Source: Hygrocybe punicea (taxonomy: Eukaryota > Basidiomycota > Agaricomycetes > Agaricales > Hygrophoraceae). Taken from it: a stretch of 64,000 nucleotides of DNA. A model generated the notes under the pieces. That model ran no database searches, had not been told where the DNA came from, and was given only the letters and a program-made list of their open reading frames with translations. The stretch covers positions 6,175,508 to 6,239,507 of the forward strand of contig OY744464.1 in NCBI GenBank assembly GCA_963556145.1. Direction: 5' to 3'. Below, piece by piece: positions 46,465-58,530 of this stretch. Made by a program: the position numbers and the translations under genes. Within the stretch, counting starts at the first letter, position 1; each line of letters opens with the position of its first letter.

Positions 46465-48557
46465 CTATGCCCAGGGATTGTGTCGAGGCTTTCCTGGAAT
46501 GTGAAACCCATAGCGAGCGACTGGCGACCATGTGCCAGCGGAAGGAGGGAGTGAGGTGGTTGCTGCTGATGCAACACCTTCAGTATCTGGAACAATTGCA
46601 GGGAAGACTCCACCGGGACCTGCAACATTGTTCGGTACAGGTGGAGTGGGTGGCAATGGCGAAAATGGGATACTGTGGTTGAATAACCCTAACTGCTCAT
46701 CCATGTCAGTAATGTCGAATATCTCAGTGCCATCAAAGGTATCCAAATCGCTCCAAGAAAAGGGTGAATTGCGGGCATTTCTTGCCGGGCTTGGAGGCTC
46801 TGAACCTGGGGTCACTGAAATAAGGTGGGTTTGAGATCACCCAGGCAATTGCTACCAGTTGCCATACCTCTTGGGCGTAGTGTTGCCACGACTATAGCCG
46901 ATGTTTTTTGAAAAATTGCCTTTTCAGGCTAGTAAAATTAGCTAAAATTATGAAAATATTTGAGGAGATGGGCAAAGCCAAAAGCTGAGGGGTCACTTAA
47001 GGGTGCTAAGAATTTGGTGCTCAATCTTCAGAGTTATTCAACCATAGCTGTTGAGTCTAGTCAGCTACAGTCCAACAGCTATCCTTGAATAACTCTGAAA
47101 ATCAAGCCCCAAATTCTTAGCACCTTTAAGTGACCCCTCAGCTTTTGGCTTTGCCCATCTCCTCAAATATTTTCATAATTTTAGCTAATTTTACTAGCCT
47201 GAAAAGGCAATTTTTCAAAAAACATCGGCTATAGTCGTGGCAACACCACTTGGGCGTTTGACTTGCAAATCCTCATCACTTGTGTTGGTCTTAAAAGAAT
47301 CATCGCGCTTCCTCGTTCCGGCGTAGTTCCGGTCAGACCTGGTGATCCGATCATCGTCTGAACTACTGTTGTCGCTGATACTAAGCACCTCTGAATCTCC
47401 AGTGTATCGCCAATCAGGCCAGCAAGTCTGACAACGTGAAATATGACAACGTACCAACAATCTCGCGGCATTGCACAGATATCTTCCCTCCATTGGTATT
47501 GTCATTGCAGCTCATGGTGGAGTCAACCGACCCCGAATCGGAATTGGAATTGGGATCTGGAGAGATTGCCCTGCGGTCCCTTACACGATCAGTCCCTCTT
47601 TTCACTCTGATCAATTCAGTTGCGGATCCTGTCGTGTCATCAGAATCAGGTTCACTCTCTCCATTTCTTGCACATTCTGTGGCAACTTCCCAGTTAGAGT
47701 AAACAGTTTTTGGAATACCATGACGAGGAGCTGTTGGAGAGTCAGCGGACTCTGGCTTTCTCGTCAAATGAACTAACCAATTCGGACACAGTAATTTGTA
47801 CACTTGCAACCCATAGAACCCTTCGCAGCTGAGACATGGACCCCTGTGGTTGTTGCCCTACGGACAACAAACAGGCTGGCATGATCCTTTTGCAACAAGA
47901 CCCAATGAAATTTGCCTGAAGCTGGCCAACCATACCGTGTGTTGAGCCCACGAATGCTTCTGGCAGCAGTTGGCGAAACCACTCATCAAGTTGGGTTTGA
48001 TTCCAACTTAATTGAAATTCAAGATCTGTGACTTCATCGTTTTCCACAGCAAGACAAGACTGAATGTAGCTTTCTATTTCCTGTGCTCTGGGATATTTGG
48101 TCTGAACCAGTTCGCCATCGGCCTATGGAGTAGCAGATCAGTAGAAATTATATAATTCAAAAGTTAGTCTTACACGCAGTCCACATGGAACCATGATGAC
48201 CATCCCAACCTTTACCAGCTTGTCTGTCGTCTGAGAAAAATTCTAAAGCTCATTGTTGAGTTGTTGGCATGGTTCCAAAAATCTAAAACATACCAAAGGT
48301 GAAGCGTTCACCAGCCTCCTGCCTATATTGCCATCCCCATCACCTGGCTTAGGGACTCCACCAATATTGTTTCGAGTTATAGCTGAAGAGTTTGTCCTTC
48401 ACGCACAATCCGGGGTGACTTGGATGAGCGGTGACAGGTGTCAGTATGTTTACAATTGTGACATATCTTTGAGCCAGTGGTCCTGGCAGTGACTTGACGG
48501 CATTCACAATGAGGATTGTTTTTTGCAGAGCCACCAGAGCAAGTAAGAACCATGGTG
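46465..48557 (-). CDS. C-rich hypothetical protein 1
   Basis: ATG 48557 opens MVLTCSGGSAKNNPHCECRQ with CHNCKHTDTCH, a small cysteine cluster. Later blocks are TQLDEWFRQLLPEAFVG, FHWVLLQKDHASLFVVRRAT, VYKLLCPNWLVHLTRKPES and a Ser/Asp-rich acidic part (PDPNSNSDSGSVDSTM). The last exon, about 46,465-46,815, reads FSWSDLDTFDGTEIFDITDM and ends YGFHIPGKPRHNPWA. Frame changes near 47,950 may be an intron or damage. Element D lies in the interval between the last two exon blocks, probably within an intron. The layout recalls a recurrent Agaricomycete family of unknown function with an N-terminal Cys cluster; no role can be assigned. Confidence 0.5.
46878..47248 (+). mobile_element. hAT-like foldback MITE D (371 bp)
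   Basis: The two halves are inverse complements for about 160 bp each: TAGTGTTGCCACGACTATAG at the left end and CTATAGTCGTGGCAACACCA at the right. A perfect 8-bp duplication CTTGGGCG flanks it (46870-46877 and 47249-47256). Terminal bases TAGTGTTGCC are those of elements A and F. No coding capacity. Confidence 0.93.
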
Positions 48558-48671
48558 AACTCGTGTGTGAAGAAATTGGTTGAGGACAAAATACGAGTAA
48601 AAAAACAACAAAAAAACACACCTTCTCTTGCCGATTTTCCCAGGCTTAAATGATCAACATCGTGTTGATGT

Positions 48672-49722
48672 ATGACTGAATTTCATTTGCACTGTGGCAA
48701 AGTAATGGTGTCAGGAAAGATCAACAAGATTATATGGGTAGCAAACGGCACGATACCTTTTATCTTAGCGATGGGTCTGTTGTCATTGAGGTTTGAAGGA
48801 CTACGCAAACACTTTCAGTTGATACTAACCCTTCCTGTAGCTACCTGGCATTCCCCAGGGCACTCTCTATTGCCTTCCAAAGAGCTTGTTGGCCATACGA
48901 TCGGGAGTCTTTCGAACACTGTTCTCCTTACCTCACGACAAAACGAACCCAGATGGGACCAACAACCAGAATCCGGTGGTGTTACACATACCGAGAGAGG
49001 ATTTCGATCGAATTCTGGTGTTCCTTTTCAGTGGGTAAGTTCATATATTTCTAATGATTTCAATGCACTCACTGCTTCGAATAGCTACTCTGCAAAAGAT
49101 CTGACCGTTGGTTTTCTATCGTCCATGCTCAAGATGTCTGTGTTCCTGGAGATCACAGACGGGGAGGAATTTGCAACTGAAAAACTCCCCAAACTCCCAG
49201 AGTTTACCCCCGTGCTTCAATTACACTTAGCTCACCTGCATCGTATCGACAAGTGGGTAGACGTTTAGGCAGCTTCTAATGACCCCAACCACAGAACTCA
49301 ATCCTATCGACGTGAATCTGATTGGGCTTCCATTTTTCCACATTTTGATGAAGGCAAAGGCGACAATCGACCAGCATCGCCGAAGCATCGCTTTCTTCGC
49401 TCCAGATGCTGTGATTGACCCATTGTGCAGAAAGAGTACCACCTGCAGTAACTCATGGATAGTGGAATGGTGGCAGGGTCTTGCGAAACAACCTCTTCAT
49501 CCTGATGCCACCCTCACCGAATCTGAAATCTTGGCTGGTTTTGATACCATGATGATTCCAGGAATGTGCGACTCCTGTCAAGCATGGTCAATTGCATGGG
49601 TGAAGGCAAAGAAGGTGTTTGAAAAAGAGCAAACTTTCATTCAGGCTGCTGTGACTGAGGTGATGGACTTGCAGACCGATGAACCGATCAGGGCTTCCAT
49701 GCGAGTCAATATTATTCAGTAG
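48672..49722 (+). pseudogene. BTB/POZ-like protein, frameshifted
   Basis: ATG 48672 begins an exon; a BTB-type block DGTNNQNPVVLHIPREDFDR and ILVFLFSG is seen near 48,955-49,035. Then YSAKDLTVGFLSSMLKMSVF, LPEFTPVLQLHLAHLHRIDK and WVD follow up to about 49,262. One base later the frame resumes as FRQLLMTPTTELNPIDVNLI and ends with a Cys/Trp-containing block (NSWIVEWWQGLAKQPLHPDA, MIPGMCDSCQAWS) at 49722. Such BTB proteins are numerous in mushrooms and often adapt substrates to Cullin-3 ligases. The one-base shift suggests a recent pseudogene; the early exon joins are uncertain. Confidence 0.55.
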
Positions 49723-50064
49723 ACATGTCATTATATACCTTGAAAAAAATGTATTGTGGATATCATCACTTCACAGTTTCATCATAGTATTAATACACCG
49801 GTGGGTTTTGATTTGCGTGCCATAGGACTTGCACACGCTGTAATGTATGACTTTGTGCGCACCATGACATGCGCAAACAAACACTTAGTTGTGGAATACC
49901 ACCCATCGATACCATCCATCAATCCCTCAATGCCACCACAAACATTGCAATGTACAGTGAAAAAAATTAGTTTTGATTAAAAGGATGATACGTTACTGAC
50001 TAAACCAACTTTGAAACAAAAGCAACGACTGTGGGATACGAAACAAAGCAACAAATATGGGTTA
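49723..50064. other. No gene recognised
   Basis: AT-rich spacer between the BTB-like gene (plus) and the C-terminus of the C-rich gene 2 (minus). Only short frames without recognisable content. Confidence 0.4.
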
Positions 50065-52522
50065 CTACGAATCAAGAGGACCGTCAAATTCTGCAACATC
50101 ATCTAGTTGGCTGTAAATGATTCTTCCTTTTTTCCTTGAGGGCGACAGAGATGGTAGTACCGGTGACGGATTCATATTCCTTCTCTTTCCCTCCATCACT
50201 AACTTCCTCTGCACAAGATAAGCAGATTCGTCCTCGGTACCTTCATTGTCAATCTGAAACTGGTGAGTCTCATGTGTGTTACTTTCTTGGAGTACTGCAA
50301 GAGCTGCTTTCTCATCAACATTCAGGTCCTCGATAATGAGCAAAATAACCATTTCTGGAATCAAAATTCAATCGATAAACTTGTGTGTTGGGATTGCGTG
50401 GATTGTGGATCGGTTAGATGATGTAACCCAATCCTGCAAGACTTGGGATATCACAGCATAGCCCCTTTCACCATAGCTATATCATGACATCAGTGGATGA
50501 TCCAATCCAGAGCTCAACAACATACTATCCCGTACCCCGACCATACCGTTTACCAAAATCAATCTCTCCTTCGATGCCCATTGCACGGTTTGCCCCAATA
50601 TCCAGGACCAAGGTGCTGAAGAACTGGAAAAATATGGAGTCCCTGGGATCATCGATGATCTCTGCCAGCGCATCTGTGAGATTGGCTACCCTGTCTCTCA
50701 GGCTCTCAAAGTCGATCATTTGTGGCCAGCGCCGGTTAATCGCTCTAGATGGCAGCAATGCCTTGGCGTGGTATTGGTGGGTTTCATCTTCCACAATGGA
50801 TTCCTTTATACTCGACTCTGTGCTTAGTTTGTCCATGCTCGTCTCATCCATTTCGGAAACCTCGACAATGTTTTGAGATGCTTCTGCAACAAATTCAGCC
50901 CATGATTGTTGCGGAGAGCCTGCATGCTTGTACTTTGATACAAGATGAGTATTTTCTTTGTAAATCCTGTAATGTTTGTGGAACATTGATTGGTGGTATA
51001 ATAGACCGAAGACCATTTCGAACGCAGTATCTTGATGAATGGTCGGCCGACGCTGCGCCCGCAACTGCTCTATTCGTTCAAACCCCTCGAAGATATCCAC
51101 AGCAAAGAAGGACGTCGGCCATGCCCTTTCGCCATTATGCAAGTATTTTCCTACCCATGGGCAGTCACCTAGTGCTGCACTATGCAGTGAAAATGCATGA
51201 TCTACATTCAAGTCCCCGCAATTGTCATTTGATGTTAATTTTTTGGGCGAGATTGTAGGGGCTGTCGATGATGACCTTGATGCGGGTAAATCCCTGCTGT
51301 ATTTTGCTTTGGATGGGCTTTCTGACGTTGCCTTGGGACCAGGGTGTATGTTCAAAGTCTTCACATTGTCCTGGACCAAGGTGTTGGCAAAGATCTGTCC
51401 ATTTTTAACCCCACTAGGACTTTGTACGAGACTGTTTGGATCTGGTATATTGTCTCAAGTATGTTTCTTGCTGATTGTGCCTGTACCATTTAACTTATCT
51501 ATCTCCACATCCAAACCAGGGCAATCTTGCAGACGAGGGCCAATGATGCCACCGGAAAGTTTTCGAAAAAGAAGGGTTTCACCAGTTTCCACCTGCCGAA
51601 TGGTATCAAAGGTGTGGCAGTCCCAGCGCTTTTGGGAACGATTATACGTTTCAACCCGTTTTTGCATTGACAAACCCAAGACTTCCACCAGTTCAGGATA
51701 ATCTTTGATTCGGAAATCGGGAAAGGTTTCTACTCGCAATGGTAATACAATTGGCTGAAATCCCTCCTAACTCAGGTGTATCAGAAGATTCTTTGTTGGT
51801 CAGGGAAAGCGATCTACCTGGTACCACAAAATAGCTGTAACCTGCATCATCTTTTGTTGTCGTGATTGCAGCACGGCATCTTTAGTGTTGGTACGTCGAT
51901 CGTCATCTTTTCCAGCCATTCGACATGCTTCTAACCAGGCTGGCATGGTTGATTGCCACATAGTCGCAATTGGTATAGCATGATTTGCTCTCAGAGCTGG
52001 TCGCAGTGTCGGGGTGGTATTGACGTGAATCATCGGAACAGGCGGGAGAAACATAGGGGTCATGGAGCATGGTGTTGGACGCGCATCTTGCAGAACCATG
52101 GGTAGTTGCTGATCGGTTCTCTGTGCAGACTCTTGTCTATGCGTTTCTAGTGACCTATGGCCTGTTTGTGCCTCATGTACTGCAACCCGCAATGCCGTCG
52201 GACCTGGCACTACTGGCTGGGGGAATGTAAACAGCATTGGATCCAATGGTTCTCCAGCTGGCGACACAGGCGGTGGCATGGATACCGACCTTGATGCCTG
52301 CACTCCAAGCTCCGGCAACGGGTAGTGTATTGCACGGGTAACCCCCGTGTACTTTTGGGGATACCCGTACCCGTACCCATGAATACCTAAGGCATGGCAC
52401 GGGTATACCGCGGGTCAGAATTCCTGACACCGCACCTGTACCCGCGGAAACCGTACCCGCTTCGATGACGGGTACAGCCCGTACCCGTTATCTGTGGGTA
52501 CCCGCTGTGTTCCATCCTAACT

Positions 52523-52578
52523 ACCTCGCGAACAACGGGGATGCGTCAATTGACGCGCTCCATCTGTTTTCGCGAGGT
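52523..52578 (+). repeat. Double-palindromic module (56 bp), copy 5
   Basis: Outer ACCTCGCGAAC and TTTCGCGAGGT, centre GCGTCAATTGACGC (perfect palindrome). A second, half-eroded copy follows at about 52,600-52,650 (CGTCAATTGACGCGGCC and GTTCGCGAGGT). Confidence 0.85.
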
Positions 52579-53288
52579 TGGATGGGGCCGGGGACTTTCC
52601 ATGGGCGTCCGCACGTCAATTGACGCGGCCGGAGCGTGTTCGCGAGGTGGGACCGTTGTTGCTGTGTCCGTCTTCGTCCTCGCCTCGTCCATTCCCCTCG
52701 TTAGCCGATGTCGTTGGGACTGGATTGGGGGGACATACCTGGGTTGGTAGGTGGGTGCACCACCCTCCCGGCTTTCCTTTCTTTCGTTGTCGTCGCCATC
52801 GCGACTTTGGTGGTTCGTTTTTGGCGTGCGGGGTTGTCGTGGTTGTCGTTGTCGTTGTCGTTCGTGGGTTTTCTTGTTGTCGTTGTTGTTGTGTTTGCGC
52901 TTGTCACGGTTGTGGTAGCAAATATCATGCGAACTTAGCAAAAGTAAAGAAATTAATGTGAAAATAAAGTAAATAACAAAGAAAAAACCTACCTGGGGCT
53001 TGGGTTGACAGACCCGTGAAAACCCGTCACCCGCGGATAACGGGTACGGTTTTGACAAGGTGTGCAAACCGAAACACCGTACCCGTACCCGAATTACCCG
53101 TTTTGGAATAACTGCGGGTAAACCTGTACCCGTGCTGTGCCCTATGAATACCTGTACCCGTCACTGCGGGTACGGGTTTTGTGCCGGGTCTTTTTTTTCC
53201 TACCCGTACCCGACCCGTACCCGTACCTGTACCCATAGCAGGTAACCCACGGGTCTCACACTCGTGACACCGGACATGCAGCCCTTTG

Positions 53289-53341
53289 ACCTCGCGACAC
53301 CAGACATGTGTCAATTGACACACACCGTGTGAGCATGAGGT
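53289..53341 (+). repeat. Double-palindromic module (53 bp), copy 6
   Basis: ACCTCGCGACA at the left, GCATGAGGT at the right, centre TGTGTCAATTGACACA (perfect palindrome). Confidence 0.75.
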
Positions 53342-53678
53342 GGGATGGGTGCGGGCCTGGTGCAGCGTAGTTGGTGGGTGGTGGGCGCAAAGCTGGGGTG
53401 ATTGTGTCATTGGACCCCTGGGCCGGTGGACGCCTGGGCCAGTGGATGCGTGGGCTGGTGGACATGTGGGCTGGTGGACGCGTGGGCTGGTGGAATTGCC
53501 AGTGAGAAACTCACCTGGCGACCGGGGAGTGGGTGCACTACACCCCCGGTCTTTCTTCGCTTGGCGTGGACACAAGGTGAATGGGGGTGGATGTCTTTGG
53601 GTGCTCTGGCCCATTGCCGACCAGTATGCAGGGGCCTGGGATAAGTCTTGAGCCCTGTTGTCCTGCTTGGTGCCTGTT

Positions 53679-53733
53679 ACCTCGCAAATGACGTCGACGC
53701 ATCAGTTGACGCGTCAGGGCGTGTTCGCGAGGT
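53679..53733 (+). repeat. Double-palindromic module (55 bp), copy 7
   Basis: ACCTCGCAAATGACG at the left, GTGTTCGCGAGGT at the right, centre GACGCATCAGTTGACGCGTC. First half of a 108-bp tandem duplication with copy 8. Confidence 0.85.
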
Positions 53734-53786
53734 ATGGTGGGGCCTGGGATGAGTCTTGAGCCTCGTTGTCCTTCTTGGTGCCTGTT

Positions 53787-53841
53787 ACATCGCGAACGAC
53801 GACGACGCGTCAGTTGACGTGTCAGGGTGTGTTCCCGAGGT
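53787..53841 (+). repeat. Double-palindromic module (55 bp), copy 8
   Basis: ACATCGCGAACGACG at the left, GTGTTCCCGAGGT at the right, centre GACGCGTCAGTTGACGTGTC. The sequence preceding it (TGAGTCTTGAGCC, TTCTTGGTGCCTGTTAC) repeats that before copy 7. Confidence 0.85.
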
Positions 53842-54997
53842 ATGGAATTAGTCCATGTCAATGGAAGTAGAATCTGAATACGTACCTGGGCCGGTAGGTG
53901 GGCGCACCACCCTCCCGGCCATCCTCTCCATTGCCATTGTCGTGGTCTTCGTCACCGTGGTCTTCTATCATCTTGTTGTCGTGCCCCGTTGGATTGTTGC
54001 GGTTGCAGTTGAACCCGACGCGTCATTCGTGTGACTGAATGTCACGGGTACACGGGTTACCCGTCGCGGGTACGGGTAATCGCACGGGTACAAATTGCTG
54101 TACCCGTACCCGCACCTGTGGCTGTACCCACGGCAAAACCTGCGGGTTTACCCGTACCCGTGCAATACACTAGCCATGGGATACAATGCTTCCGCTCCTG
54201 ACAAGGAGGGCGGTGTACCCCTTTCGCAGCCGCATCTAGAGCAGCATCTCTGCAACATTTCCGACACATAAAATCTGTACATTCGGTGTGTCCTGATGTT
54301 CTGGTGCCTTTCACTGACTTACAGGTTTCCCTAGCACAGAATATTCCACCATTCAGATGTCAAAGCTTTGCCATGATGGCTTCTCGAGTGGCAGGGCCCT
54401 CCACCGGTGGCCTTTGGGAATAGAATGAAGGACTATTGACAAGTGATGGAGATTGGGAATGGAACGAAGGACTATTGACAAGTGATGGAGCTTGGGAATG
54501 AAATGAAGGACTATTGACAAGTGGTGAGGGTTGGGGAAGAAACGGGAGAGGTAAATTGTTTGGAACGAGTGACGGAAGTTGGTTGGCATTGGGAATGGTG
54601 TGATGTATGGGTATAGTTGACGTGGCCTGGTTATTGGGCATAATATTTTGGAGTATTGTTGGATCTTCTCTCGCAGCTTGAACGAGTGATAGTGCGAAAT
54701 CTGGATCTAAAGGATGGGAATGAAAGACTGTGTTGCGACAGGACCTGTTAGAACACTACTTAGGATTAGTTATCTTCTTGACCGGTATATCAAAAAAAAA
54801 AATACTGTTTGTTGGATGCAGTTCTTGTTCTCTATTTTCCCAGTTCCTTTATTAACAGAAGGAGGGTTCAATAGGTTACCGCAATGTTCGCAAGGAGTGG
54901 ACAACATTTTGGTTTGTTGAATAAAAATATTTATTTATGTATTTAGAGATTACATAGTTGCGCGATGCGTGCGATGCCGAGGCCCTGAGTTTCAATG

Positions 54998-56340
54998 TTA
55001 GCGCACTGAGTTTGAAACTAATGGACATGTCCACAAGTCCCATGGACTAAGTCGGCGGCGGTCAGACATTGTGAAATCCGTCACGGTGATCAGATCGTTT
55101 TCAAGGCCGGTTGCAACCGCACTTCTCAAGATTTTGGGATCATTGGATTCCAACAGTTTGACGAGAGCTGGCATGGTGTTTGCCTTCACTGAAACCAACC
55201 TCGCACTTGGAAGGGCATTCATGTCAATCAAGGCCAACGCTGCACCTTCCTGGAGAGCGCTGTTGTCTGAGGCAAGAAGATGTATGAGGTCGTGAATGAT
55301 ATTAAAGTCGAGGGCGATGATCTTTGCAGGGCCATGATGAGAAATCCTTGCCAAAGCGCTCACAGCTAAGGTTTTGACTTTGACAGAATGGTGAGAGAGT
55401 AACTGAATAAGTGGTGGCACTGTGCCGGCTCTCGTAGCCGCAGCCCGTGCGGCGTCCTTCGACCAACAAATATCCCGTAGGGCCTTGCAGGCTTGTTGTA
55501 GGACGAGGGTGTCATTGGATGCCAGCAGTTTAACGAGAGCTGGTACGGCACCTGCCTCCACTGACACCATGTCTGCATCTTTGAGGACGTTGATGGATGC
55601 CAAGGCACGTGCAGCATTCTCCACCGTAGCGGTGTTATTGGAGGCAAATAGCTGTACGAGAGCTGGGATGGCATTTGACTGCAGTGCGGTAGCCCTTGCT
55701 TCATTGCTCGTCGTAATTTTTGCTCGTCGTAATTTTTGCCAATTGCTCTACAGCTGCTTGTTGTACCTTGCTACTGTCTGAACGGAGATGGCGAACAACT
55801 TCCAGTGCCGACCTAGTACGACGAACTGCATTGACTGTCAAAGTGATCTTCAGTGACAGGCTCATTGTGACCTGGGCCTCGTTATCAGTGGAACCGTCTA
55901 TGTTTGCTGTAGCGATTGAAGTGCTATAAACTCCATGGCATTCGGAAGATGTCTCAAATGCAGATATCACCTCTTCCGATACCTTGGTAAACACCCACTG
56001 ATTCCCGGGGTTATTCGGTGAATGTGCGTAGGTAACCTGCAATAATGTGTTACCGTTTGAGATGGGTATGATGAACGTTAACTTACAGGAGTTTCATCCT
56101 TGCTGCCTGGAAGACCCCAGTAACCTCTTGTAGAGCCGATGCTTCAACGTAATGCTTCAATGTACTGTGGACAGCTGCCTGCCACCAACTACTCACACAT
56201 ACTGACCCTTTCTCATTTCTTTGATCGTCCATTCCTGAGCACGATCAGCCCCGAGGATGCTCTCTCCAACATAGGCCTTGAGATGGCTGTTTGTAAATGA
56301 ACCATGTCCACAGTTGTTAATCGTGTAACTGCCGTTGTCA
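54998..56340 (-). CDS. Ricin-B-like (beta-trefoil) and armadillo fusion protein, main part
   Basis: Reading leftward: DNGSYTINNCGHGSFTNSHL and YVGESILGADRAQEWTIKEM near 56,200-56,330, then RGYWGLPGSKDETP and VTYAHSPNNPGNQWVFTKV, all blocks of a ricin-B-lectin-type beta-trefoil domain with its QW repeat. An ARM-repeat region follows: SALEVVRHLRSDSSKVQQAA, IPALVQLFASNNTATVENAA, GAVPALVKLLASNDTLVLQQ, GTVPPLIQLLSHHSVKVKTL and NTMPALVKLLESNDPKILRS, ending at 54998. The first exon is probably at 63265-63366 (MASLDTGRYIITNV), separated by the tyrosine-recombinase retroelement and element G. It probably binds carbohydrate or protein partners through the trefoil and scaffolds through ARM repeats. An insertion near 55,720 duplicates TTGCTCGTCGTAATTTT. 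Confidence 0.65.
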
Positions 56341-56655
56341 CACTAACTCAATTGTCTTTCGAGTAGAGTAAGGTGTCCGCGGCCCAGCTCTGAAATCAGA
56401 AGCTGGGCCCTGAAAAGAAAGATGTATATCAAGGAGAAATACAAATGTGAGGCTGCAGGAAACAAAAGAGGCTGCGGAACCGTAAGAGGCTATTGGGTGA
56501 AAATGGTTCATTATAATTTTTTTTTTTTTTTTGTGGCTGTGTGAGATGTCAGGCACGGTGGTGTGCGGGTTAGAACGAAGGAAAGAAAAGGGGAAAGAGG
56601 AAACGGAACAGAAGAAACAGTGACTGGGAACAATGGGAAGCAGCCAGGAAGAAAG
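56341..56655. other. Intron or 3' flank; no gene recognised
   Basis: Includes a (T)14-15 tract at about 56,518-56,532 just outside the end of the tyrosine-recombinase retroelement. It could be intron sequence of the ricin-B-like gene into which the retroelement inserted. Confidence 0.4.
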
Positions 56656-58380
56656 TCAGGATCGGCAGAATAAAAAGGCGGCCTGTAATGCAGGGTGCCA
56701 GCGGATGTAAATCTGCCAGGCGTCGGAAGCCCAATGGCCAATGCTCTGAATCAAGTACAGGGGTATGCTGGCGCTGGCGAGGTCGGTGGCACCGCCGGAA
56801 CGAAGTGATTGAATGCCAATGGAGGGGTCAGGGAAGTGTCGCCATAGACGGCGAATAAGCCAGGAGCGGACGGGAATCTGACCGTTGGAACGCAACCACA
56901 ATTCGGGGTGCATGGGGAAAAGTCGGTCGCGGGAGTGCACGTAGGCGAGGAAGATCGTGAGGGGGTCGTGTGCGGAATCCTGTGCATGGATGAGCACGCG
57001 ACTGCCTTTGAAGAAGTGGTCGGCCTTGTGGCCAGGCAGGAAAAAATCGAAAGAAGAGGACTGGAGCTGAACGCTGTCGTGCAGGGTGACCTTCCGATAG
57101 TCTTGTAAGGGCACGTGGTCGGGCCAGACAAGTTCACCCAGCCGGAGAAGGCCGTGGAAAGCTACAGTGGTGATAGCGGCGAAAAGGCGGTCGTCGTGCG
57201 AAGGAGAGGCCGTGTATGAAGAGGTGAGGGAGTCGAGGTTGTCATGGGTCAGGGGGCGCTTATGAGCGGTCCCGACGGCACGCAATTTCTTGCAACCGGC
57301 CAAGGTTTTGGACACGAGAGGATTACGGCAGGAGGCGCGGATGTCTGGGTAGAACGGTTCGAGCTGGTTGCAAATTCCAGAGAGGTAGTTGTTGACGGAC
57401 TGGGGCTTAATGTGGTGACAACTAAACGGCGAAAAAACTAAGGGAATCGGGGGTGGGGGAGTTGGGGAGATGGTGTGCGGCGCAGAAAGTGAGGTAAGAG
57501 TGCAAGGTGGAGGAGTAAGTCACGGCAGTAGCAGGCTCAATGGAGCAACCGATCGCGATGGCACGTTCGTGCCTGAGCCTGTCAATCGACCAGGGTTGCC
57601 ATGATGGTTGCCTGGCCGATCGTTTTGGCGTCGTCAACATTGCGCTGCCCCCAGCAGCACATGAGGGGGTTCAAAGGGGGTGATGGAAAGGGAAGGAAAA
57701 AGCTCTTGTGCGAAGGTGAAGCGTCCGCGAGAAAGGGCATCAGCGACGTCGTTGTACAAACCGGGTAGAAAGTCGACGCGGAAGGTAAATCCATGTAGGA
57801 GGGAGAGTTTGATGGCGGTGAGGAGGATCGGGTTGTAAAGTGGGGTCGCTCGAAGAGTGTTGAACATGTTGATGGAGTTGGAGTTGTCACAATACACGAC
57901 GACACGTCGAGGCAGTGGCTTGACGTGGAGGGTAACGTGCAGTAAAGCGGAGAGTACTGTGAGGGCTTCGAGGTAAAATATGGAGTAAGGATGCCCGTCA
58001 GGCAGGGTGTGGGCGTGCCCAGTCAAAAGCTGGGGTGACCAGAAACCAAGGCCGGCGAGGCACGCATCAGAGTAGAAAGAGATATCGGCGTCACATGCAG
58101 ACCAGGTGGTGGAGTTGAGAATGTGTATTCCGTCGGATCATTCAATTTCATCCGCAACCCAGAGGAGCTCTCGGGTCATGGTGCTGTTGATCCAGATGGG
58201 TTTCTGGGGCGCGGATTTACCGCTCATCTTGTGGTAAGTCATGGACAGGCCGGGCCGCAGTAGAGGATACACATTGAGGGCCCAGTTGATCCAGCCAGCA
58301 ATCTTCTGGAAATCACGAAGGAGGCGACGCTGCCCAAGGGAGGCAAAACATCGGATGGCGGCAACAAGTTCTGCGCATTG

Positions 58381-58530
58381 GAGAACGGATCTCCGGACCT
58401 CAGGGGAAGAGCTCAGAGGGAGCCGCAGCGGGGAGGGGAAAGCTAAGGAAAACCCCTGGATGGATGACTAAGCTACTACAGGAAAGGAAATCTACTAACT
58501 AAGGGTCTCTGGGGTCCTAGGGGCTAGCAG
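58381..58530 (-). repeat. Dispersed insertion of about 150 bp, copy 2
   Basis: Inverse complement contains GCTAGCCCCTAGGACCCC, GTAGTAGCTTAGTCATCC, CTCCCCGCTGCGGCTCC and GATCCGTTCTCCA, collinear with 45607-45760. Here it splits the reverse transcriptase between ITMAPNQRC and CAELVAAIRCFASLGQ. Confidence 0.75.

Larger units (their letters stand above)
52323..54172 (+). mobile_element. hAT-like non-autonomous element E (1,850 bp)
   Basis: Ends are TAGTGTATTGCACGGGTAAC and the inverse complement GTACCCGTGCAATACACTA. Both subterminal regions are dense in CCGTACCC / GGGTACGG repeats. The flanking octamers GGCAACGG and GCCATGGG match at 5 of 8 positions, so the target duplication is decayed or the ends are slightly off. 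The interior contains four or five double-palindromic modules, two of them in a 108-bp tandem duplication. No transposase is visible. Confidence 0.8.
50065..54720 (-). pseudogene. C-rich hypothetical protein 2, interrupted by element E
   Basis: On the minus strand an N-terminal block DPDFALSLVQAAREDPTIL precedes MPNNQATSTIPIHHTIPNAN and a 3-4-fold repeat of SPSFHSQAPSLVN. A cysteine cluster follows: FMCRKCCRDAALDAAAKGVH with CQERKHCIPW. Element E interrupts here. The protein continues PELGVQASRSVSMPPPVSPA, a Pro/Thr-rich stretch, MWQSTMPAWLEACRMAGKDD, FRIKDYPELVEVLGLSMQKR, a block with WVGKYLHNGERAWPTSFFAV and EMVFGLLYHQSMFHKHYRIY, and ends VLLIIEDLNVDEKAALAVLQ...AEFDGPLDS at 50065. The overall order (N-terminal Cys cluster, variable middle, conserved C-terminus) recurs in Agaricomycetes without known function. 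Because E is in coding sequence, this copy is broken. Confidence 0.5.

Noticed and set aside
50484..51700. Plus-strand frames of 130-170 residues
   Set aside because: They are antisense to the better-supported minus-strand C-rich gene 2 and have no recognisable domains.
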